This document shows positions 40,919 to 51,796 of a DNA stretch of 64,000 nucleotides, one piece after another. The position numbers and the translations under genes are program-made. The stretch's first letter is position 1; the number at the start of each line of letters is the position of its first letter. This stretch comes from Megalopta genalis (Eukaryota > Arthropoda > Insecta > Hymenoptera > Halictidae), in contig NW_027476111.1 in NCBI RefSeq assembly GCF_051020955.1, positions 682,001 to 746,000 on the forward strand, read 5' to 3'. Below the pieces are notes generated by a model. It worked only from the letters and a program-made list of their open reading frames with translations, did no database searches and was not told the origin of the DNA.

Positions 40919-41690
40919 CCGCTAAGTGGCGAGGTGCGAAGACGCGTGTCCACGATGCTCCGACTCAGTGATAGAGTTAAAGTGGTAAAAAGTGCCGATA
41001 AATCCAAGTGCAGTACTCAGAAGTGCAGATCAAGTGGAGACAAACATTTCAAGACATTAAGCGTGAAAATCCATACAGAACTGTTAAACATATCGAAGTA
41101 CAAAGTTTCGCCTAACACGTGTCCCGACTCGTCGAAGTCCGGGACACGGGAGATTGGATTCCTGCGGTAATAACGATCGAAAAATAAAATCAGTGAACTC
41201 CAAAATAAAGTGCCTGTGATATCGATTAATCTGATATAACGATTGTGGATATAGCGACAAAACTGTGGAAATAATCATCGTGAAACAGATCGAAGAAACC
41301 ACGTCGAGCTTCGAGACGCCACCGCCAGCGGGGTTGCGGCGCTCCAGTCGAGAGTCGCGCGTTCCGATTGGCTGCCGCGGAGACAAGCGACGCAATCGAG
41401 TTTCCCTTCTACCTAAACGGAATCAGTGCCGCCAACCCAAAAATTTTCGGCAAGGTTGGCTGCAATAGTTATTCCCAACAGGGAAACTACATTGAGTCCC
41501 CGCTCGAGGGACCACGGACTATAAAAACTTCTCTGGGTGCCTAATTCAAAACTAAGTTCCTGTAAACACGAAAAAACATTACAAGCAGTCGATAAACAAT
41601 TGAGCAACAATAATTAATAAATAAATAATTAATTAATTAATTAATTAATTAATTTGATTTTATTAATTTTTTTTCAAGTTATAAGGGAAA
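40919..41690. other. Unassigned DNA between B2 and C2
   Basis: No ORF I can support. It contains an 11-bp near-perfect hairpin around GTGTCCCGACT (about 41119-41147), a TATA-like CTATAAAAAC at about 41519, and a TTAA microsatellite at about 41610-41655. The TATA and GC-box-like surroundings would fit an LTR or leader of an LTR retrotransposon, but I found no matching second copy or target duplication. The C2 leader expected here is absent. Confidence 0.35.
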
Positions 41691-41716
41691 AGTGAGGAGC
41701 AGCAGGCTGGGCAGCC

Positions 41717-42950
41717 ATGGAGGTGGAAAGCGATTGGATGGTCGCCCAATCCAGTCGCCAAAATTAGGCGAGGCGATTGAACAAAGGAACCTAAATAAAA
41801 GGAAGGCCGACTCGGAAATGGAGCCGGAAAACAAGAGGCCACACAATGACACGGAATCCACCGAGCCCTCTCCCTTACTCCTCCAGCTTACATTCAGTAG
41901 GGAATCTACCGAGGACGCCAGACACTTTAAAAACCTGATTAAGGAGGCATACACCTACTCCGAGACGATAATCGAAGAGAACAAGGCTTTGAAGCAAAAG
42001 ATTAGATGCAGCAACTCGATTGAGGCTAAGATTGAAAGCCTCAGTAACGTGGTCCAAAGTGTTGTTCACACAGTGAACAAGTTAAACAGAACTGAGACCC
42101 AACCCAAGGCTAGCAACGGTAAAACTGGAGCCACAATACGCATCCATTTCACGCTCCACGTCCGCTACCACAACCAACGTAAAAAAAACCATCCCAACCA
42201 GGTACGTGGCTACGATCTACCCGGCAACAAACTCTGAGACATGCAGCAGTGAGAGCACCAAACAGGCGATTATCAAGAACATTGCACCCACCAAGGACAT
42301 CAAAATAAAAAACGTGCGTAAAATAAAAGACAACGGGGTACTGATTGAAACTGAGACCAAGGAGGACCTCGAAAAAATCCTCCGAAACAAAAAAAATTAC
42401 GGAAGCTGGTCTCAAAGCCGACCTGCCACCAAAAAAGAAGCCACGAATCATTATATATTCGGTACCGAACGATGTCACGGAAACGGAACTTTTAGCTGCG
42501 CTACTCAAGCAGAATCTCGAACACCTCACCAAGGAGGAATTCTCCCAGGAAGTCAAGGTTCTGTTTAAAACGGGGGACAGGGCAAAGGACGCCACAAACT
42601 GGGTGATAGAGGCAGCCCCTGATGTAAGAGACCTACTGAATGCAGCGGGGAGGGTATTCATAGGCTGGCACTCGTGCGCCTTGCGAGACTGTAATGCAGT
42701 TAGCAGGTGCTACAAGTGCCAATCGTTCGGCCACATCGCCAAATATTGTAAAGCCTCCACGGAGTCATGTGGCCACTGCGCTGAGGACGGCCACGCGCAC
42801 GCGAATTGTCCAAACAAGGACAAAAGCCCCTCATGCGTGAACTGCAAAAGGATGAAGCGGCCACATAACCACTCCTCGAGAACGAAGGAATGCCCAGCCT
42901 ACTGCCACGCAATGGAGGTGCAGAAATCCAAGACCGATTATGGTAAGTAA
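41717..42950 (+). pseudogene. C2 ORF1, gag-like CCHC protein (frameshifted)
   Basis: ATG 41717 (MEVESDWMVAQSS) in the C1 start context. The frame is lost after about 15 codons (KLGEAIEQRN continues in +1), again near 42170 and again near 42400. The 3' part 42345-42950 is open: KADLPPKKKPRIIIYSVPND, TGDRAKDATNWVIEAAPDV, and knuckles CYKCQSFGHIAKYC, CGHCAEDGHAHANC and CVNCKRMKRPHNH. The stop TAA 42948-42950 overlaps the ORF2 ATG 42940 in ATGGTAAGTAA. Confidence 0.82.
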
Positions 42951-43759
42951 GCCCACACTGTTTACTAACGCAGGAACCACTGGAGGTAATACCCTGCAAC
43001 ACATGAGGGATCGTATCCCCGACATTACACTAGCACAGATTAATGCAAATAATTGCAAAACGGTCATGGATGAGCTAAGACTGAGAGTTTTGTTACGTCC
43101 TCCGACGTTTGACTTAGCATGTAAGTGTGTGTGGCCTTTACATGTATGTGTGTATCCGTGTGATTTAGTATATGTGTGTGTGTTAACCGAGTTAGCTTAA
43201 GCCTACTATATCCACTACACCGTATTCACTCCATATGTATTCATTAGCGTTAATGTACCGTAGCATAAGTTAGCATAACTTCACCCTATACTTCTCTCTA
43301 TATATTCTTGTGGCGAAATTATTCTAAGTCCCCTAAAATGCGCGTGGACTAGGGTTAGGTCACTCCGCTAAACGCGGCATCCCTACTTCGACGCCTTCCC
43401 ACCACGATGGACCGCCCCACCATGGAGACTGCCCCCACCAAGATCGAGCAGCAGCCATGGACCGAAGGAGATCAGAGCAATCTCCTGGATCTTCACTCTC
43501 GTTCCGGGACCCGACTAGGACAGTCGTCTTTCTCGTTCCGAAGTCCGGTCATTACGGTCGTCAAGTTCTTTACCATTTCAATTCGAATCCCAAATTCTAT
43601 TTCAATATTTATAATCTTACACGTAGTCTCTAAGTAATTGTAACTTTATATTCTCGATTTCTATTATAATATATTTAATTTAGAAGGAGTGAAGTGCTAC
43701 ATTCAATCACCCCATATTCCAATTTTTCAAGTTAGCTCATTATTAGAATTCCAACTTCA

Positions 43760-43882
43760 GAAAGCGAGTGTACCGGGCTTTCCCCACAAGTCCTGCACGC
43801 CACCGAAGTTGTTTCTAGCCAACTCTGTCCAGAAAGCGAACGTACCGGGCTTTCCCCACAAGTCCTGCACGCCACCGGACAG
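43760..43882 (+). repeat. Direct repeat of about 55-60 bp within the LTR-like element
   Basis: Two copies of AGAAAGCGA.TGTACCGGGC... followed by TTTCCCCACAAGTCCTGCAC and GCCACCG, separated by a short spacer (TTGTTTCTAGCCAACTCTGT). Only one or two differences between copies. Confidence 0.75.
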
Positions 43883-44377
43883 AACGGACCATTCTAATTA
43901 TTATTCTTATTACTATTAATTCTTATGCCTCGCCAATCAGGACGTAGGGCCCATTTGAAGAAGCTCATTCGCTCGTAAGCTCAGGTTCCTTACGAACCAA
44001 AAGTAAATTACAAGAGTCAAGATATTAGTGTCATTAGTCACAGTCCGCGAGTAGATCCGAACTTACCTATCGCGAAGAAATCAACATCGTTCGCGAATAC
44101 CGCGCTCCGCGGCATCGACACCTCTATCCCTGGACTCAGCCAGCGGAGATCGACATACCACAGCCGATCTACAGTTTCAACAGAATTCCGGCAGGAGACC
44201 CAAGGCGACCAGCCTACGTCCAAATCAGCGAGCGAGCCGCCGCAATTATAGACTATACCCGTTCGCGCGCATAAGACTTTGTATAATATACCTAAGGCCA
44301 GACCGAATCAACATAACACTGGCGCCAACCTGTCACCGCTCTTCTCATACAACCCTTTATCCTCGCCTACCCTTTTT

Positions 44378-44725
44378 AGATCTCTTATCGCTACATAGAT
44401 CTCCACTATCACTTTTGCTCTCGCCAACCCTTCCAAGATCTCTTATCGCTACATAGATCTCCACTCTCACTTTTGCTCTCGCCTACCCTTCCAAGATCTC
44501 TTATCGCTACATAGATCTCCACTCTCACTTTTGCTCTCGCCTACCCTTCTAAGATCTCTTATCGGCTACATAGATCTCCACTCTCACTTCTGCTCTCGCC
44601 TACCCTTCCAAGATCTCTTGTCGCTACATAGATCTCCACTCTCACTTTTGCTCTAGCCTACCCTTTCAAGATCCCTTATCGCTACATAAATCTCCACTTA
44701 CCTTATTTTCGCTTACCCTTTTACG
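44378..44725 (+). repeat. Six-copy tandem array, 58-bp unit
   Basis: Units start with AGATCTCTTATCGCTACATA at about 44378, 44436, 44494, 44552, 44611 and 44669, each followed by GATCTCCACT and CACTTTTGCTCTCGCC. Period 58 (one unit 59). The last unit is diverged. Confidence 0.85.
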
Positions 44726-45936
44726 ACTCATTACCCTTACAGCAATTTCTACTTCCACGTTCTTCGCGTACCCTCTTAACCCTTACACGCCAGTTTCACT
44801 TTCCCAGCCGCCGTCTCGACGCCTACGCTGGCGATCCCCACCCTCTGACGTAGGCAACCCTCACCCTCCGCCGCACCGAGGGCGCGCCAGTAACGACCCC
44901 CACTCCTCACCGTACCGAAGGAGCTCCGAGCAGCGGCTCGGAACCTCAGTTCTATCTCCGCCGTCTAATGGACTAGAAGTCCAGCTCCAACACTCCGCGT
45001 AGTGCTATGCGTTACTATTCCTATTCCGACTCTCAATCTTAGTTCGTACTTAACAATTTTAAGTCTCTTAAAGTATAAGTCTACAAGTGTATACTATCTT
45101 TATTATATATACATAAAATCAGTGAGAATTATTATCAACTACCAGTTCCTTAAACTAACTTCGACATTAACATAGTTCAACATCGGCTTGACGATTACTG
45201 TCTAACATCGGCCGGACAATTCGCTTACCTTACTAATTTTCTTAAATTGTGAATACGCTATCGTGCGCCTTGGAGCACGCCCCGTATGCTCGGCACGAAC
45301 GTCTATTCTCCTAACGAAAGAACCCTTTCTACCGGTGTGTGTTGGACGCTCGCCCCGTAAGCGCCGCACTAGCAGAGAGTTGTATCATTATCCTATTTGC
45401 ATATTGCATTAGCTTCACGCTTGTACTTAACGACCATGCCGAAACGCGCCGGTCGATCCTATCAGTTGAGGAAGCTGCGCAGATCTCACGCGGAACGACC
45501 ACAGCATTCGCGCGACCCTACGCTAACAGCTAACGCCGTCATCGAAATCAATCTGCGAAAGCTGCTGCAGACAGCCCGGACTCCCTGGACATCGCCAAGG
45601 ACTCTCGACATACCGACCTCCATCCTCGACGTCACCAGGATCCCCAGAGTCGACCCGAGACGACTCCTCTACATCGTCCTCGCACAGCGAATTAACGGCG
45701 TTCCGATCAGAATAACCTACTCCGGTGAGTGCCGTGCCGCGTGAACAAAAGGATTGCTATTGACGTCTAAACTCCGCGGAATTCGACGCGTTTTATATTT
45801 TCGCGGTTTTCGACCCCGGGACGTAACAACGGTAAGTGCCCGCGATAAAAAATTTAATTAGTTACGCGTTAATTCCACGGTTCTGCGGAAAAATATATAT
45901 TATTTGCGGGAAGCCAAACGCGGGACGTAACAGTTT

Positions 45937-46151
45937 CGAGGAAGAAGCTAGATGTCCTAGCGATCCAGGAGCCGCACATACACCAAAACACGAAACACCC
46001 GAATACCATAGGCATAAACACGCAACTAATAATAGATGACAAACCTTTTTCAAACAATGCTTCCAGGAATAAAATAAAAAGCGCCCTAGCCGTCTGCAAC
46101 CCGGCGTTCATGGCACTGAAGCTGGATCACCTGTGTAACACGCACTTCACC
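45937..46151 (+). pseudogene. C2 ORF2 endonuclease segment between LTR-like element and E2
   Basis: Reads KKLDVLAIQEPHIHQNTKHP, FSNNASRNKIKSALAVCNPA, LDHLCNTHFT and aligns to C1 19027-19130 with the same spacing. Its right end, ACACGCACTTCACC (46138-46151), is the target duplicated by E2. Confidence 0.85.
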
Positions 46152-46565
46152 TTTTTTTTTCTTTTTTTTTTTTTTTTTTTTCGTTTAACGTGGGGGAAAT
46201 CTGCTGGTCAGACACCCCCGCCCCGCCCTTCGGGCGGGTTTTGACCCGCTAAAACCCCCACGGCGGCCTAGGGCGCTGGCGAGTAGCGGGGGAGCCACGG
46301 GAACTCTTACAGAACACAACCGCGGCTCCCCCTCGCCTGGCCGGCCACCAGGATGGAATGGCGGTGGCCGGCCGCGTCCCGGGGGGGGGGAGATTTATAC
46401 TCCCCCCATGAATCATCTTGCTTCGGCGGTGCGGGGGACCGCACCCCACACCGCCTCGTCACTCCCACTATGGGGAGGACAGCTTCAGTTGGGGGGGGGG
46501 GGGGGGGGATGGCGGGCGGCGGGCAATTAAACCAGTAATCTGGTACACCCGCCGCCCGCCTATTC

Positions 46566-49500
46566 TCATCTGCTCGGGGAGGGGGGCTCTAGGCGTGGGC
46601 GCACACGCCGCACCCCCCGCTCACGGCGACCCCGCTCGGCAGCCTCCTTCTGCAGCATCACCTCTTCGCAAAAGGCGATGGCTGCCGCCCATTTTCTCGG
46701 GCTCTCCAGCATGGCCCCAACTAAGCTGGAGAGGGCGAGGTCGCGTCCAACTTCCCGTCTTAGGACTCGGCGCAGCACTGAAAAGGCGGGGCATACCTCC
46801 AGTGTATGCTGCGCCGAGTCCTCCTCCGCGCCACAGTGGTGGCACACCGTCGTCGCTTCCCGACCGATGCGACACAGGTACACACCGAAGCAGCCATGCC
46901 CGGTGAACACCTGCGTCGCACGGTAGGTGAGCCTGCCAAACCGCCTCTCCCGCCACGAGGCGAAGTGCGGCAGGAGAGCCCCAGGGACGCGCTCGCCGGC
47001 ATGGGAACAAAGCTCCGCATGCCATCTGGCGAGCGCCAGTCCCCGAGCCTGGAGCTCGAAGCACTGGACCGCCTCCTGCTCCGGCGGGTCCCCCCGAGCC
47101 CGGCCAGCGATGCATATGCGCCTATAAACATAGGCGCGCATCGCCGCCTGCAGCTCGAAGGGAATTTCTCCCGCCAGAGCAAGCGCCGCCACGGTAGACG
47201 TGGTGCGGTAACCCCGTATGAGGCGAAGGGCCATTTGCCTCTGAAGCCGGCGCAACAACAAAGTGATGCGCCGGCTTGCCCTCGCGGACGGCGCCCAGAT
47301 CGGGGCGCCGTACAAGGCCATGGACCGCACCACGCCCAAGTATAGGCGACGCACCATGTTATCCGGTCCCCCGAGATTGGGCAACAGGCGGCCGAGCGAG
47401 GCCGCCGCCCTCCCAACCCGGGGGACGAGGCGGCCGAAATGCGCCCCGAATCTCCAGTGGCTGTCGAGGATCAGTCCGAGATACTTGATCTCGGACTTCA
47501 CCTCGACGCAGGCTCCTCCAACCCAGATCCACGATCCGGCCGGTGGCCGCGACCGAGGCCGTCCAAACCAGACGGCCTCGGCCTTCTCCGGGGCCATCTT
47601 CAGCCCCAGATCGCGGATCTTCGCGACGACGGCTGCCACCGCAACCTCCGCTCGTCGGATGGTCCTCTCGAAGGTGTCCCCGACGATGACCACCAACGTG
47701 TCGTCCGCATAGCAGACAAGGGTGGCACCGTCGGGCAGGGAGGCCCTCCCCAGGACCGCGTTATATCCCAGGTCCCACAGGAGTGGTCCCAACACGGACC
47801 CCTGTGGGACCCCGCAGTCCACTTCCCTCCGTATCGTCCCGTACCGGCCCGGGTATTCCACCCACCTGTCCCGCAGGTAGGCCCCAATCACCCGCCTCAG
47901 ATAGGGAGGCACCTGGTGTTCAACCAGGGCCCCCCTAATGGCGGACCAGGGCAGGGTGTTGAACGCATTGACGATGTCGATCGACACCGCCAAGCACACC
48001 CCGCCCCGTGCCACGGCATTGTCCGAGAGGGACTTTAGACGGTCGATTGCGTCGACCGTCGATCGCCCCTCCCGGAAGCCGAACTGGCAGTCCGCCAGAT
48101 CGGGGCCAACGCGGGACAGGTGCCTGGCGAGGCGGGCAGCAATGATCTTCTCAAAGATCTTGCCCACCTCGTCCAGGAGGCAAATGGGCCGGTACGCGGA
48201 GGGAGAATCCGCAGGCCTCCCATCCTTCCTTAAGAGGACCATCCGACTTCCCCTCCAGAGGTCCGGGAACACCCCGGACCTCAGGAGCCCGGAGAAGAGG
48301 CTTCTGAGCCTCCCGCCCAGGACGCTCATGGCAAGCAACCAGACCCGGCCGGGGATACCGTCCGGCCCCGGGGCAGTATTCTTGCCCCGAAGCCATTTGA
48401 CTACCCCGGCCATTTCCTCCGGCGCGACCTCCAGATCCGGGGACCACTCATGTCCCTCTAGCTGAGGGACGGGCCGGGACGCCTCCCCGCTGACGGGGAA
48501 TAGCGCGTCCACGACCCGTCCGAGCATCCCCGGATCCAGGCTTTCCGTCAGAGGGGGCGCCCAGGGACGTAAACGTCCCATCGCCATTTTGTATGGGCGC
48601 CCCCACGGATCTCGGTTCAGAGACCCGAGAAAGTCGCGCCAGGCCTGGCTCTTCGCCTGCCTGATGGCCAGCTGCAGGGCGACCACCTTCTCCCTGTATC
48701 GCCCATACAGCCGGATAGCCAGCTCCACGTCGGAACGTCGTCGTCGACGGGCGCGGGCGTACTGGCGTCGCGCGCGGACGCACTCTGTGCGTAAATCCGC
48801 TATCGCGCGCGACCACCAGTACACCGCCTTCCTCGGGAAGACCCTGGCCCGGGGCATGGCGACGTCGCAAATCGACGTCATTGCGCCCCGGAACCAATGG
48901 GCCTCCCTTGTCCCGTCGACTGGCCCGGCCGGTGTTGCCGGCCAGGCCACGACGTGGGCTGCCGCCATCAGAGCGTCCTGGTCGAGGCGCTTCAGCGCCC
49001 ACCGTGGCTGAGGCGATCCCCCATCAGCGGGGCGACGTCGGGGCGTCGATGGGGCGGCGGAGAGGCCGAGAACAATGTATCTGTGGTCGGACAGCGTCTC
49101 GACCTCCTCCGCCACCCTCCACCCCGTAATACGGCGCACGGCCGGGGGCGTTGCCCATGACAGGTCAACGATGGACCCCCCGTTATACCGCACGCACGTA
49201 TGGACCGAGCCCGTGTTTAGAAGACAGAGCCCGAGTCCCGCCGCCCAATCAAGCACCTCCCGGCCCCTCGGGTCCGTCCCGGGGGAACCCCAAGCTGAAG
49301 ACTTGGCGTTGAAGTCCCCCAGGACCAGCACCGGACGTGGCTGGCAGCGAGAGACGCATCTCCCCACCACGTCCAGATACTGTTCATACTCCTCGAGGGA
49401 CCACCTCGGAGGTGCGTAGATCGCCACAACCACGGTGCCGCCCCAGTCAACGGCCAGGTATCCCCGGCCGCGCTCGATAACGGAGCACGCCGGGGACCCC

Positions 49501-49691
49501 GGCCGGCCTGCCCATATTATAACGACGGAGCCGTCCAAGTCCCCCATCCAATGTGGATGGTCGGGGACCCGGTACGGCTCCGCCGCTACGGCCAACCCGG
49601 CACCCCACTCGGCCAGGAATTGCACAAGAAGGTCTTGTGCTCTGACCGAGTGGTTCAGGTTGGCCTGAATAATAGGGCCAGTAGGCCTCAT
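46566..49691 (-). CDS. E2 ORF2, endonuclease/reverse transcriptase (intact, 1041 aa)
   Basis: APE-type EN (about 1-235): IQANLNHSVRAQDLLVQ, AVAAEPYRVP, LVLGDFNAKSSAWGSP, IVDLSWATP, LSDHRYIVLGL. RT (about 430-720): KNTAPGPDGIPGRVW, YRPICLLDEVGK, FGFREGRSTVDAIDRL, VSIDIVNAFNTLPW (motif A), CGVPQGSVLGPLLWDLGYNA (motif B), CYADDTLVVIVGDT (motif C, residue about 659), KYLGLILDSHW. The C-terminal knuckle CHHCGAEEDSAQHTLEVC lies near 947. Start ATG 49691 overlaps the ORF1 stop as TAATG, the arrangement known from SART-type elements for termination-reinitiation. No internal stop. Confidence 0.93.
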   Translation of the reverse strand: MRPTGPIIQANLNHSVRAQDLLVQFLAEWGAGLAVAAEPYRVPDHPHWMGDLDGSVVIIWAGRPGSPACSVIERGRGYLAVDWGGTVVVAIYAPPRWSLEEYEQYLDVVGRCVSRCQPRPVLVLGDFNAKSSAWGSPGTDPRGREVLDWAAGLGLCLLNTGSVHTCVRYNGGSIVDLSWATPPAVRRITGWRVAEEVETLSDHRYIVLGLSAAPSTPRRRPADGGSPQPRWALKRLDQDALMAAAHVVAWPATPAGPVDGTREAHWFRGAMTSICDVAMPRARVFPRKAVYWWSRAIADLRTECVRARRQYARARRRRRSDVELAIRLYGRYREKVVALQLAIRQAKSQAWRDFLGSLNRDPWGRPYKMAMGRLRPWAPPLTESLDPGMLGRVVDALFPVSGEASRPVPQLEGHEWSPDLEVAPEEMAGVVKWLRGKNTAPGPDGIPGRVWLLAMSVLGGRLRSLFSGLLRSGVFPDLWRGSRMVLLRKDGRPADSPSAYRPICLLDEVGKIFEKIIAARLARHLSRVGPDLADCQFGFREGRSTVDAIDRLKSLSDNAVARGGVCLAVSIDIVNAFNTLPWSAIRGALVEHQVPPYLRRVIGAYLRDRWVEYPGRYGTIRREVDCGVPQGSVLGPLLWDLGYNAVLGRASLPDGATLVCYADDTLVVIVGDTFERTIRRAEVAVAAVVAKIRDLGLKMAPEKAEAVWFGRPRSRPPAGSWIWVGGACVEVKSEIKYLGLILDSHWRFGAHFGRLVPRVGRAAASLGRLLPNLGGPDNMVRRLYLGVVRSMALYGAPIWAPSARASRRITLLLRRLQRQMALRLIRGYRTTSTVAALALAGEIPFELQAAMRAYVYRRICIAGRARGDPPEQEAVQCFELQARGLALARWHAELCSHAGERVPGALLPHFASWRERRFGRLTYRATQVFTGHGCFGVYLCRIGREATTVCHHCGAEEDSAQHTLEVCPAFSVLRRVLRREVGRDLALSSLVGAMLESPRKWAAAIAFCEEVMLQKEAAERGRRERGVRRVRPRLEPPSPSR

Positions 49692-51796
49692 TACTCCGGT
49701 GCCTCTATCTCCATCGCCGCCGCGGGAGCGGTGGCGTCTGGGGTTTTATCAGCCCCAACCGCCCCCGCGGGCGCGATGGTGGCATCCTTGGATGCCGAAT
49801 CCTTTTTGTTATTAGGGGCTGCCACGGCGGCTGCCGCCTTGGCCGTCGTGGTTCTCTTCCCCCTGCTTCCTCTGCCGCGTCTCGCGCTGGCAGGGCACGC
49901 CCGGCTGCCGAGGCGGTGGCCGGCCGGCCTGCCAGCACCCGCGCAAAGCGGGCACTTTGGCTTTTCTGTGCAGCCAGCTACCTTATGGTCCTGACTGCCG
50001 CACCCGAAACAGCAGCCGGACCGATCCTCGGCCGCAGTGCACCGCTGCCTCGTGTGGCCTAAGCCAAAGCAGCGGTAGCACTGCAAGGGCCGGGCGCTGA
50101 GGGCCTCCACCGTCGCCTGGGTCCAGCCCACTGTCAATTTGCCGGCGACCGCAACTTTGCGTGCGGCCGCAGCAGGGCACTGGACCCAGAGGGTGCCCAA
50201 ACCAGAGGGGGAAGACCGGATTTCGCCGGTCCTCACATCCCCCCGGTCGCACCCTCCAACACGGGCGACAGCTGCGGCGACCTCCACCGGCGTGGTCGAG
50301 TCGACCAGGCCGCGCACCCTAAGGTCGGCCTTTTTGATTGGGCGCGCGACCTTCACGCCGGTCCCTGCCAGCGCGTCAGCCATCTTAGAGGCCAGGGCAG
50401 TGGCCTTGGCTGCTCCATCAGCTCCGGGGACCTCTAAGATGATTGCCCCCGTCACCGCTCTCCTGGGCTTCAGCGAGGCGATGCCAATTTCTGCCAGGTC
50501 TATTTTGGACCTGGCAGTGGCCATCGCCTCGGCGTAACTCATCGCCCCGCCGGCCGGTATCGTTAAAGTAACGGCAGCCGTGCGGGGCGGACGCGGCGGC
50601 AGGGGAGCCCTTTTGGGAGCAGCCGGTGCCACCCGCCTCGCCGCCTTCTGGGTCAAAGCAGCCTTGGCAGCTGCCGCAGGTTTATCTGCGGCAGCCGCCC
50701 TTTTGGCCTTCCGGCCAACTACCTTTGACCACACCTCAGTTGGAGGTGTGGTGGAGGGCGGCGCAACAGTGGGGGCGGGCTGCATTTGTGTCGCCTTAGC
50801 GACCACAGTCGCTCCCCCACTGCCACCCTTTTTCTTTCCCCCCCTCCTGTCCATCGGCAGGGGTGGGGCTGGCGGCACGGGTGCCGCTGATCGCGGGCCT
50901 CGCACCCGCGGGACCAGCTCCCTTCTGAACGATGCCAATTTGGCATCGATAAGGGAGCCGATCTGTGCCAGCAAGTCGGCTGGCACAGCCGCGGGTGGGG
51001 GCGAGGACCCTCCTCGCCCAGGTGACTGGGGCCCCCGAGCGCCGATAACCGGCAGTAACCCCTTGCCCCCATCAGGGGGCAGCGGCGGAGCCATCCCGGC
51101 AACAGCCGGCCCCGCCTCCACCGCTTGACGGAGTCGGGCGACTTCTGCCCGCAACTCCGCCAACTGCTCTCTTAGTTGAGCATTCTCGGCTTCCAACAGC
51201 CGGGTGGCGCCGGGAGCCGAACGAACTGCCAGCTCCGCAACGCCCACCCGGCTGCTCAGGGCCGCCGTCCGGAGGGACCGCACCGCACTGGCCTTCAGGC
51301 CCGTCGCAGCATTGGAGATTCTGGCCACATCGCCCAGGCACTCCATAACTGCCGCCGCAACGTCCCGCGTCGGGCGGCCTCGGAAATCAGCAGCGACCTC
51401 CACTTCATCCGGAAGCGGGTCGCTTGTCCTCTCAGGCCTCGGCCCCGGGGCAACCGGGTCGAAAATGCCCGCTATGAGGCTTCTCTCAGCCTCAGCCTGT
51501 CTACGTTTGGCCTCTTGGAGGCCAACGTATTGCCCGGTCGTCGGTGGCCGGCCCCGTTTCCTCGTGGAGGTGCCCGGGACGCTCTGCGACGAGTGGTGGG
51601 AGGAGACGGAGAAGTCCGACTCCTCCCCCCCGTCGCAGTCGCCAAGGCCCTCTGCAGGCCTCTTTGCGCCGCGTGTTGCAGAATGCCTCCGCGACACCGG
51701 CTCTGTACATCTTTTGAGGCGCACGATAGGCCCGCGCACCTCCACCTCACGCTCGTTTCCCCCCTCCCCGGTTGTATTTGAAAAAGAAGAATCCAT
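49691..51796 (-). CDS. E2 ORF1, gag-like protein (intact, 701 aa)
   Basis: MDSSFSNTTGEGGNEREVEV start. Serine/charged N-terminus; coiled-coil-like LEAENAQLREQLAELRAEVA at about 200-230; a long Ala/Pro/Lys-rich linker (about 240-400) with KKKGGSGG; the conserved gag core around YAEAMATARSKIDLA and RVRGLVDSTTPVEVAAAVA; then CCHC knuckles CYRCFGLGHTRQRC, CFGCGSQDHKVAGC and CPLCAGAGRPAGHRLGSRAC at about 570-635; a basic Ala-rich tail. Longer than the roughly 420-residue ORF1 of families C and D. It is expected to bind element RNA. The stop overlaps the ORF2 ATG by one base. Confidence 0.92.
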   Translation of the reverse strand: MDSSFSNTTGEGGNEREVEVRGPIVRLKRCTEPVSRRHSATRGAKRPAEGLGDCDGGEESDFSVSSHHSSQSVPGTSTRKRGRPPTTGQYVGLQEAKRRQAEAERSLIAGIFDPVAPGPRPERTSDPLPDEVEVAADFRGRPTRDVAAAVMECLGDVARISNAATGLKASAVRSLRTAALSSRVGVAELAVRSAPGATRLLEAENAQLREQLAELRAEVARLRQAVEAGPAVAGMAPPLPPDGGKGLLPVIGARGPQSPGRGGSSPPPAAVPADLLAQIGSLIDAKLASFRRELVPRVRGPRSAAPVPPAPPLPMDRRGGKKKGGSGGATVVAKATQMQPAPTVAPPSTTPPTEVWSKVVGRKAKRAAAADKPAAAAKAALTQKAARRVAPAAPKRAPLPPRPPRTAAVTLTIPAGGAMSYAEAMATARSKIDLAEIGIASLKPRRAVTGAIILEVPGADGAAKATALASKMADALAGTGVKVARPIKKADLRVRGLVDSTTPVEVAAAVARVGGCDRGDVRTGEIRSSPSGLGTLWVQCPAAAARKVAVAGKLTVGWTQATVEALSARPLQCYRCFGLGHTRQRCTAAEDRSGCCFGCGSQDHKVAGCTEKPKCPLCAGAGRPAGHRLGSRACPASARRGRGSRGKRTTTAKAAAAVAAPNNKKDSASKDATIAPAGAVGADKTPDATAPAAAMEIEAPE

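Larger units (their letters stand above)
43091..45932 (+). mobile_element. 2.8-kb LTR-like insertion in C2, 4-bp TSD GTTT
   Basis: Terminal TGTTACGTCC...GGGACGTAACA, flanked by GTTT at 43087-43090 and 45933-45936. C2 reads on exactly after removal. No long ORF and no gag/pol motif. The TG...CA ends and 4-bp duplication fit a long solo LTR or an LTR-retrotransposon derivative without coding capacity. A second GGGACGTAACA ends at about 45829, 103 bp before the end, so the right terminus may be duplicated. The 10-bp inverted termini would also allow a non-coding DNA transposon, though the short length of the inverted repeat argues against it. Confidence 0.65.

Noticed and set aside
44378..44725. 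CRISPR array
   Set aside because: The units are contiguous 58-bp tandem repeats without unique spacers, inside a transposon.
43091..45932. Host gene with introns
   Set aside because: Short open frames here (for example 45397-45744) have no recognisable domain and lie within an element with clean termini and target duplication.
49735..51128. Plus-strand open frames antisense to E2 ORF1
   Set aside because: Low-complexity mirror frames of a GC-rich gene; the minus-strand protein has clear coiled-coil and CCHC motifs.
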